From positions 186,001 through 250,000 of the forward strand of contig CANNZV010000507.1 in the NCBI GenBank assembly GCA_947561585.1: a DNA stretch of 64,000 nucleotides. Reading direction: 5' to 3'. This DNA comes from Caprella mutica. Lineage: Eukaryota > Arthropoda > Malacostraca > Amphipoda > Caprellidae. Below, piece after piece: positions 58,131-64,000 of this stretch (position 1 is the stretch's first letter; each line of letters starts with the position of its first letter). The position numbers were made by a program, and so were the translations under genes. The notes under the pieces were generated by a model. The model did not search any database. It was not told the origin of the DNA and was given only the letters and a program-made list of their open reading frames with translations.

Positions 58131-58655
58131 AATAGAACTGTACAAAAGAACTCCATGACTCCATTGTAGTAAGGAATCTTCGCGAAGAAGTTAGTTTTCT
58201 GTTGCGCTGTTCTGTGGGACATCTCTGGAACGGGTGTTGATAGAATGCTGAGACATGGGGATTTCGTTATTGATACGACTTTGGACAAAATTACAGAAAA
58301 TAAATTTTAGAATATCGTATAAATTTAATATTTTAGATCCATAGAAAAGGCATCTCGTATGTGTTAAATAGTAATGTTTTTCATGTCTGATGCAGAACCG
58401 TCGATGAGTACATGGATTAGCAACATCATTTTGGCAAAATCTCGATTTTTGACACATCTGACCATATTACATTATCGAAGAAAACTAATATCCTCATTTA
58501 TACATTTTTTTACATACTCTTGAATGGACTTTCTTCGGTATTATTTATTTCTGTAAATGAATCTGACGAGATCTGCGTGGCTTTGAATTATCTTGGTGTA
58601 CTTTGATACTGATGGTCCTTTTGCAGAATCTGGTGTCCATTTGTTGAGGTCTTTT
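58131..58655. other. unassigned spacer beside the Tc1 remnant
   Basis: Minus-strand open frames here show no clear transposase motif. They could be further decayed Tc1 sequence. Confidence 0.3.
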
Positions 58656-58657
58656 AG

Positions 58658-59050
58658 TGGTGTGCGGAAAGTTCACCGCCCTCAATTCACCGCCGGAAAG
58701 TTCACCGCACTCAATTCACCACATGGAAAGTTGACCGCAACTCTATTCACAGCAAAAGCAATTTAATTCAAAACGTAACTATGATATGAAAAATTATAAT
58801 AATAATAAGAAACTAAATAGACCTGATTTACGTAAAAAAACAGGCTTGTTTAAAGGAATATCAAAATAATAATACTGAAAATATGAAATTGAAATAATAT
58901 ATTAATACTGAATATATTATTACTGAGAGTATTGAGATAATATATTATTACTGAGAGTATTGAGATAATATATTATTACTGAATATATGAAATAATGTAA
59001 ATTAAGTAACGATAGTTGATTCGACATTAATTTCTTTTGGGGTATAGTAT
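58658..59050 (+). mobile_element. truncated copy of Mutator-like element C (left half)
   Basis: It begins GGTGTGCGGAAAGTTCACCG, with an AATTCACCGC / GGAAAGTTCACCGC array to about 58750. The interior start (AATTTAATTCAAAACGTAAC, AGAAACTAAATAGACCTGAT, ATTAATTTCTTTTGGGGTA) matches 24985-25235. The right half is missing. Confidence 0.65.
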
Positions 59051-59430
59051 TTGGTTAATCTAATTAATCATTACACTGAAATTATGAGATGTCTTAAAGT
59101 TGAACATACCAATTAAACAACTATAAATTCTAAAGCATTTAGCGTAACTGTTCAATCACAAGAAAAATCAGTATCGTCGTACAAACTGTCAATGGATGTT
59201 ACGCAATTGACCTGTAAAAACGGGTTATCTTTCAAAAATTATATTTAAATACACACAAGTAGATATTATGAAAGAAAAAAATTGTATAAATTTTGACAAA
59301 TAATTAAAAAGGTAAACTATGCTAGACTGTCACTACAAATGTCAATTTAAATATTTATAAACATATTATTTTCGCCCATTGTCTAGGTGATCACCGTTGT
59401 AGAGCAAATTTTTTGTTTTGTTATAATCAA
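59051..59430. other. AT-rich spacer
   Basis: No feature recognised. Confidence 0.3.
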
Positions 59431-59439
59431 ACAGAATTA

Positions 59440-59770
59440 TGTTTCCTATCCTTTTGCTGCAAATGCCATGAAATTTGATACCATCTTTTTAATGGTATAT
59501 TCTTTTAAAGATTTTTGTAATCAAAACTCTACAAAACCTAATTTACTTCCGACTAGCTAATTTTCCATCCAACTAAAAAAGAATGTTACCTGGGTTACAC
59601 GGTTTGTTTAAAAATGTTAGAAATCAATCCAATATTAAATATTCGTGCAAAGGTCTGATATAAGAAAAAAATATAGAAAACGTTTACATAATTCAAGAAA
59701 TAATTAGAATCTTAAACATAGGCCGAAAACGAATCATCTGTTTATAAAATTCAAATTTTAATTAAAAAAC
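59440..59770 (+). mobile_element. decayed copy of the TTAA MITE
   Basis: TTTTGCTGCAAATGCC, CTCTACAAAACCTA, ACTTCCGACTAGCTAATTT, AATATTCGTGCAAAGGT and GGCCGAAAACGAAT follow the order of copy 1 (7213-7802). The ends are degraded. Confidence 0.6.
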
Positions 59771-60295
59771 CTTTTCTTTATTGTCATGTTTGTGTTTCGT
59801 ACAATTGTTGTACACCGAGTATAAATTTTTTCTAAACATGAAAATATAAGTGTAGTTGGGCAACAAATTGTTATTAAGGCAGGTTTCATTGAAGAGACGA
59901 TGAGCTTTTGTTTCGACTATTTTTAGTAAGGATTTCTCAAGTTTTCTTAATAAATGTTTTTCTTGTTCAGTAGGGGAAAGTCCCCATTTATCGGCCACTT
60001 AAGAGGTTTCCTTCAAAACTATTATTATTGTTTAACTCTCCTCTCTACTAATGCATATACGACAAAACCAACTAAAAGATGAAATTTAAATCTTTTAAAC
60101 CATATAAAGTACTATGCAATTCGTTTAGTATAAATTAATCTACATTGAATTAAATATTAAATATGAAAAACTCCAATTATCGACATGTTGAAACCAAATA
60201 TCGTCACATGTTATTACCCATTTATCGTCATGTGTCGATACATGTAACATGGGTGATATCGTACACAGAATAAAATTTTCATTGAACAGCTTACA

Positions 60296-61190
60296 GGAGG
60301 GGGAAAAATAAGATAGAATGGGGGAAATCCAGTAGAATGGGGGGAAATTAGGTAGAATGGGGGAAAATTAGGAAGAATGGGGGAAAATATTTAGAATGGA
60401 GAAATTAGGTAGAATGGGGGAAAATTAGGTAGAATGGGGGGACATTAGGTAGAATGGGAGAAATAAGGTAGAATGGACGAAATTAGGTAGAATGGGAAAA
60501 TCAGGTAGAAGTGAAAAACAGGTATAATGGAGAAAACTGTTAGAATGGGGGTAAATTAGGTAGAATGGGGAAAATCAGGTTAGAATGGGGATAACTAGGT
60601 AGAATGGGGGAAATTAGGTAGAATGGGGGAAAATCAGGTAGAATGGGGAAAATCAGGTTAGAATTGGGGATAATTAGGTATAATGGGGAAATTAGGTTGA
60701 ATGGGGGAAATTAGGTAGAATGGGGGGAAATCACGTAGAATGGGGGAAATCAGATAGAATGGAGGAAATTAAGTAGAATGGGAAATCAGGTAGAAGGGGG
60801 AAAACAGGTAGAATGAGGAAAACAGGTAGAATGGGGGAAAATTAGGTAGAATGAGGGGAAATTAGGTAGAATGGGAGAAATAAGGTAGAATGGAGGAAAT
60901 TAGGTAGAATGGGAAAATCAGGTAGAAGGGGAAAACAGGTATACCTAATGGAGAAAACAGTTAGAATGGGGGTAAATTAGGTAGAATGGGGAAAATCAGG
61001 TTAGAATGGGGATAATTAGGTATAATGGGGAAATTAGGTTGAATGGGGGAAATTAGGTAGAATGGGGGGAAATCACGTAGAATGGGGGAAATTAGATAGA
61101 ATGGAGGAAATTAAGTAGAATGGGAAATCAGGTAGAATGGGGAAAACAGGTAGAATGGGGGAAAAGTTGGCTGAGTAGGGAAAATGATGC
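60296..61190. repeat. G-rich minisatellite (AATTAGGTAGAATGGGGGAA)
   Basis: About 900 bp of purine-rich units of 15-20 bases with runs of three to five G, plus higher-order duplication (about 60545-60790 recurs at 60960-61150). The G runs are regularly spaced on one strand and could form G-quadruplex structures. Confidence 0.9.
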
Positions 61191-61224
61191 TAGAATGGAG
61201 AAATTATTGATTATAGTACGATTT

Positions 61225-61680
61225 TAACCTCTGCTTCGAAACCAAAGGTCATATTATCGATGATGTCAAAATGAAATTAAATATAAGGGACTCGAAGAAG
61301 CAGTCAGAAAGAAAAGTTGCTTCATGAACAAAGTCACCTACCACCGTCGGTGACAATGCTCATGGATGTAGAAAAGCTACTCAGTGAATGCAGTCCCTTA
61401 CCAAGGAATGTAACGAAAAGGGACACAAGCACCGTTCGCTTCAATCACGGATAGAAGAGGAAAATGAAGAGTTGATCGTAAATGAAGCCTACGAAGTACT
61501 TCTTATTCACATTTTTGGTAAGTGACTACATTCACGAAGTAGCTTTCCTGCATCCATGAGCTAGACACTGAGAGGTGGTATTTGACTTTGTTCATGAATC
61601 TCATCTTAATAAAATTAGATTTTGAAGTCCGTGAATTGGCCTCCGATTCTGCAGCAGACGTAAAAACCCCTACGTAAAAC
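61225..61680. repeat. inverted pair of the dispersed repeat
   Basis: 61225-61390 (CTGCTTCGAAACCAAAGGTC, GACTCGAAGAAGCAGTCAG, CACCGTCGGTGACAATGCTC) and 61540-61680 (CATCCATGAGC, GACTTTGTTCATGAA, CTGCAGCAGACGTAAAAACC) are opposite-orientation copies of the family seen in intron 2 of the takeout-family gene and at 57570. Confidence 0.55.
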
Positions 61681-61689
61681 CGGGTTTAC

Positions 61690-62487
61690 ACGGGCGCACA
61701 AGTGTGCCACTGGTGTGTGCCCTAACGCTTCTACAACGCAGTGTGTAGCACTGTTTTCCAGTAAAGTGTTCACACGTATATTTTGTGCCCGCACTGCTGA
61801 GTGTCACTCAGCTGCCAGTGGTTCAGTTTAGGTACGTGTTAGTGACTAATATATCCTATCGTAGATGTTATAAATATTGTTCAAATATTCGCTTTTATAA
61901 TATATTACTAAGTTAATACAGTAACTAAAACTCCTGAGTTATGAAGCACTGTAGTATAATTGAAGGACCTGAATTATGAAATACACATAAGTATTGAAGT
62001 ATTTTCTATTTTTAAATTAATGAAAATAATATACGTCAAGTTATCCCTCAATATCAATGAATTAAATATCTTTACTATTTCTATGAAATTCATATTGTAA
62101 TGATGTTTTGTTTAGTAAATGTTATATAAGCTTTTCCGCAGAATTACTTTCTAATTTCCAAATCTTCACTGTTGTTTTACAGGCTTTAACTTACCACTAA
62201 CCTACCCAAATTTATTAACTATCTCGTGAATATATCCTTTTACCCTGTTTGTAAAATTTTATTTAACCTACTAGTCCTAATACCTATCAAAAATACTAAA
62301 CTATTTTAGCTGTAACTCAATTATACGCTATAGCCTATGTATTGCTCCAGCACACAGCAGTGCCACACATGCATTCGCTCCGAGACCGATCGCCCTTTTT
62401 GTGTGCCACACTCGAAAAGTGTGTCGAGATCAAGCTCTGAACACACAGCAGTGGCACACATGTGTGCCCGTATAAACGCCACTTAAG
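61690..62487. mobile_element. inverted-repeat element GGGTTTACACGGGCGCAC
   Basis: GGTTTACACGGGCGCACAAG and, inverted, GCACACATGTGTGCCCGTAT with AAACGCC close an element of about 800 bp. Subterminal GTGTGCCAC / GTGGCACAC motifs repeat inside. Non-coding, nested in G2. Confidence 0.65.
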
Positions 62488-63120
62488 TAATTAATCAAAG
62501 CGACAATATTTTTAATTTCCTTCTCATTAAATTATCAATTTATTTTGAGAAGAAAAAGATTTAGAAAACCAAAGTCGTATCGAAATTTTGATAGATCACG
62601 TTGTTTGTTTTTCCAAATAAATGAAGTTCACAAAATATATATCATCGTAAACTGTGTAAATAATAATTAACCGAATCTCAGATAAATGTAAACACTAATC
62701 TAACTATTAAATTATTTTAAGATAAATAGGAGCTATATATTAATTATGAATATCACGCGCAGTTGTGCAAACATTCTTTGGATAACGTGTACGGCAATAC
62801 AACAATATTGTACCTACGTCTAAAACTTGTGAAAATTTTCTACGTTTTATCGAATTAGGTGACACTTTTTCTATTTAAATCAAATTTAATTTTTTACTAA
62901 TCATTATTCAGATGAACAAAGTATATTGAATAGTATAATCAACTATTCTGATTCTATTATATATGTATAGGTCCTCCCCCCCCCCCCTCTTTCCACCCTA
63001 TAATTGAGTTCCAGTATGTCGATAAATGGGTAAAAGCTATCTAAGTATGTAAAATTGAATAAATATTGAGATTAAATATATTTACTAATCATTAAACTGT
63101 TTTTGAACCACTATTTCGAA
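62488..63120. other. AT-rich interior of G2 with a poly(C) run
   Basis: Ten or more C at about 62977-62987. Otherwise unassigned. Confidence 0.35.
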
Positions 63121-63588
63121 ATTGATCAAAATACCATTTATCGTCACTCCATGACGATAAATGGAAAACCCTCTTTATTGATACCCAAATATCGACACAT
63201 CGATTTATTTTAAATAATGATGACCGAATTAATTTCTGATTATATATTTAAGAAATGCAATTAAAAACAAGGAAACTTATATGAACATTATTTTTGTTTT
63301 TTTATTTGAAGCGTAAAATATTGCGCATAACAAATTCTCTATACCTAATCAATTACGGTAGGTTTGTCCTGAATGCACCGTATCGTCATACATCTCATCA
63401 GTTAAACTGACACTCTGATTGTAATTTTGAATGAAATTACTTACATTTTTGTAACAATAATGAAAATATATGGAGACATCGATTTGTAAAATACCTATAC
63501 CATAGAAATATTTCTAAGTCTTGTTATAAACGAAAATAACTGAAACATGACGATAAATGGAGAGGGACGATACAAGGAGCCCTTACCC

Positions 63589-64000
63589 TAATTAGTTTCA
63601 GGATGCAGTTTGATAGCCACTTGGTTAAAAACTTCTTTATTGGCATAGTTAAAAAAAATTATAACATAAATATTAAATAATCGCGACGTTTCGAGAAAAA
63701 TACTCTTCTCATCTTCAGGCTAAAATAATAAATCATAAACACTGAAAATTAAAGGAAAAATATATAAATTTGAAGAATTATATTAAAGGTATGATTTCAA
63801 GTATTAATTTGGTGACGTATTTTTTAGGGAGGATTTAAAATGAACTGTTAATTAAAAAGCAAAAAGGAAAATTACTAACTTGTACAAAGGACTAAAAGTC
63901 GATATGAAAAACATAATATTGTACACTGAATTAGAATGAAATTAAATAGGAGTAAAGAATTAATAGTTAGTGAAAATGAATTGAGGAGATTATAGAAAGT
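63589..64000 (-). other. possible Penelope-like terminal region
   Basis: AT-rich sequence around the hammerhead-like motif at 63681-63719. No coding remnant was recognised before the window ends. Confidence 0.3.
63681..63719 (-). ncRNA. hammerhead-ribozyme-like motif 3
   Basis: The minus strand reads CTGAAGA (CUGANGA), a stem GAGAA...TTCTC with a short loop, then GAAACGTCGCG. Conserved core, stem II and GAAA are all present, better preserved than the two motifs near 23 kb. This is the pattern known from Penelope-like elements and related retroelement ends. Stem I and the cleavage site were not modelled. Confidence 0.45.

Larger units (their letters stand above)
59973..63588. mobile_element. 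TA-flanked element G2 with CCATTTATCG motifs
   Basis: TA|GGGGAAAGTCCCCATTTATC at the left and AAGGAGCCCTTACCC|TA at the right. CCATTTATCGTCA / TGACGATAAATGG motifs cluster inside both ends (about 59985, 60220, 63130-63165, 63545). The architecture and first bases resemble element G (36193). The interior contains the G-rich minisatellite and the element at 61690-62487. The end match is imperfect. Confidence 0.5.

Noticed and set aside
58191..58457. Minus-strand frame MCQKSRFCQNDVANPCTHRR as a small gene
   Set aside because: It adjoins a Tc1 remnant, lacks recognised motifs and is probably decayed transposon sequence.

Overview
This is an AT-rich animal nuclear window, almost certainly from an insect. 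The main evidence is a seven-exon gene for a takeout / juvenile-hormone-binding-domain (JHBP) secreted protein, a family known essentially from insects. GT-AG introns, LTR, Penelope-like, Helitron and DNA-transposon remnants, and many minisatellites agree with this. I cannot fix the order; a hemipteran is a guess.

Layout. 1-6600: a cluster of elements with CCAGTCTG termini, including a 4.5 kb copy that carries a pogo/Tigger-type DDE transposase gene with a C-terminal PHD finger (1660-4227, one intron, one apparent frameshift). 6900-10035: two copies of an element with CCATTCGGTA arms, hit by two TTAA-flanked MITEs and a third inverted-repeat element. 10.5-18.5 kb: Helitron-like copies, a 27-bp minisatellite and several elements whose inverted arms are short tandem arrays. 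19.2-27.3 kb: a nest of such elements. A 5.65 kb MULE-like element contains an array-armed insert, a hAT-like element (itself holding a Penelope-like remnant with hammerhead-ribozyme-like motifs) and a Mutator-like element with a dead transposase. 27.9 kb: an isolated signal-peptide exon whose splice phase fits exon 2 of the takeout gene 26 kb downstream. 29.7-33.9 kb: an element with 20-bp AT-rich arms holding a Helitron, with a solo LTR in one arm. 35.4-48.0 kb: nested elements around a complete, very young Ty3/gypsy retrotransposon (37401-46118) with 2.15-kb LTRs that look identical, gag, pol, a tRNA-Trp-like primer site and two A AAA AAC slippery heptamers in the gag/pol overlap. 48.7-49.7 kb: a fold-back mariner-like remnant. 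51.8-57.1 kb: the takeout/JHBP gene. 58-64 kb: a Tc1 remnant, an array-armed element around a G-rich minisatellite, and a hammerhead-like motif.

The only clear host gene is the takeout-family gene. Everything else of substance is mobile or repetitive DNA. The unifying oddity is that many non-autonomous elements have arms made of short tandem repeats in inverted orientation, with arm motif and copy number changing between relatives. Element boundaries were read by eye and most are good only to some tens of bases unless a target-site duplication is stated.
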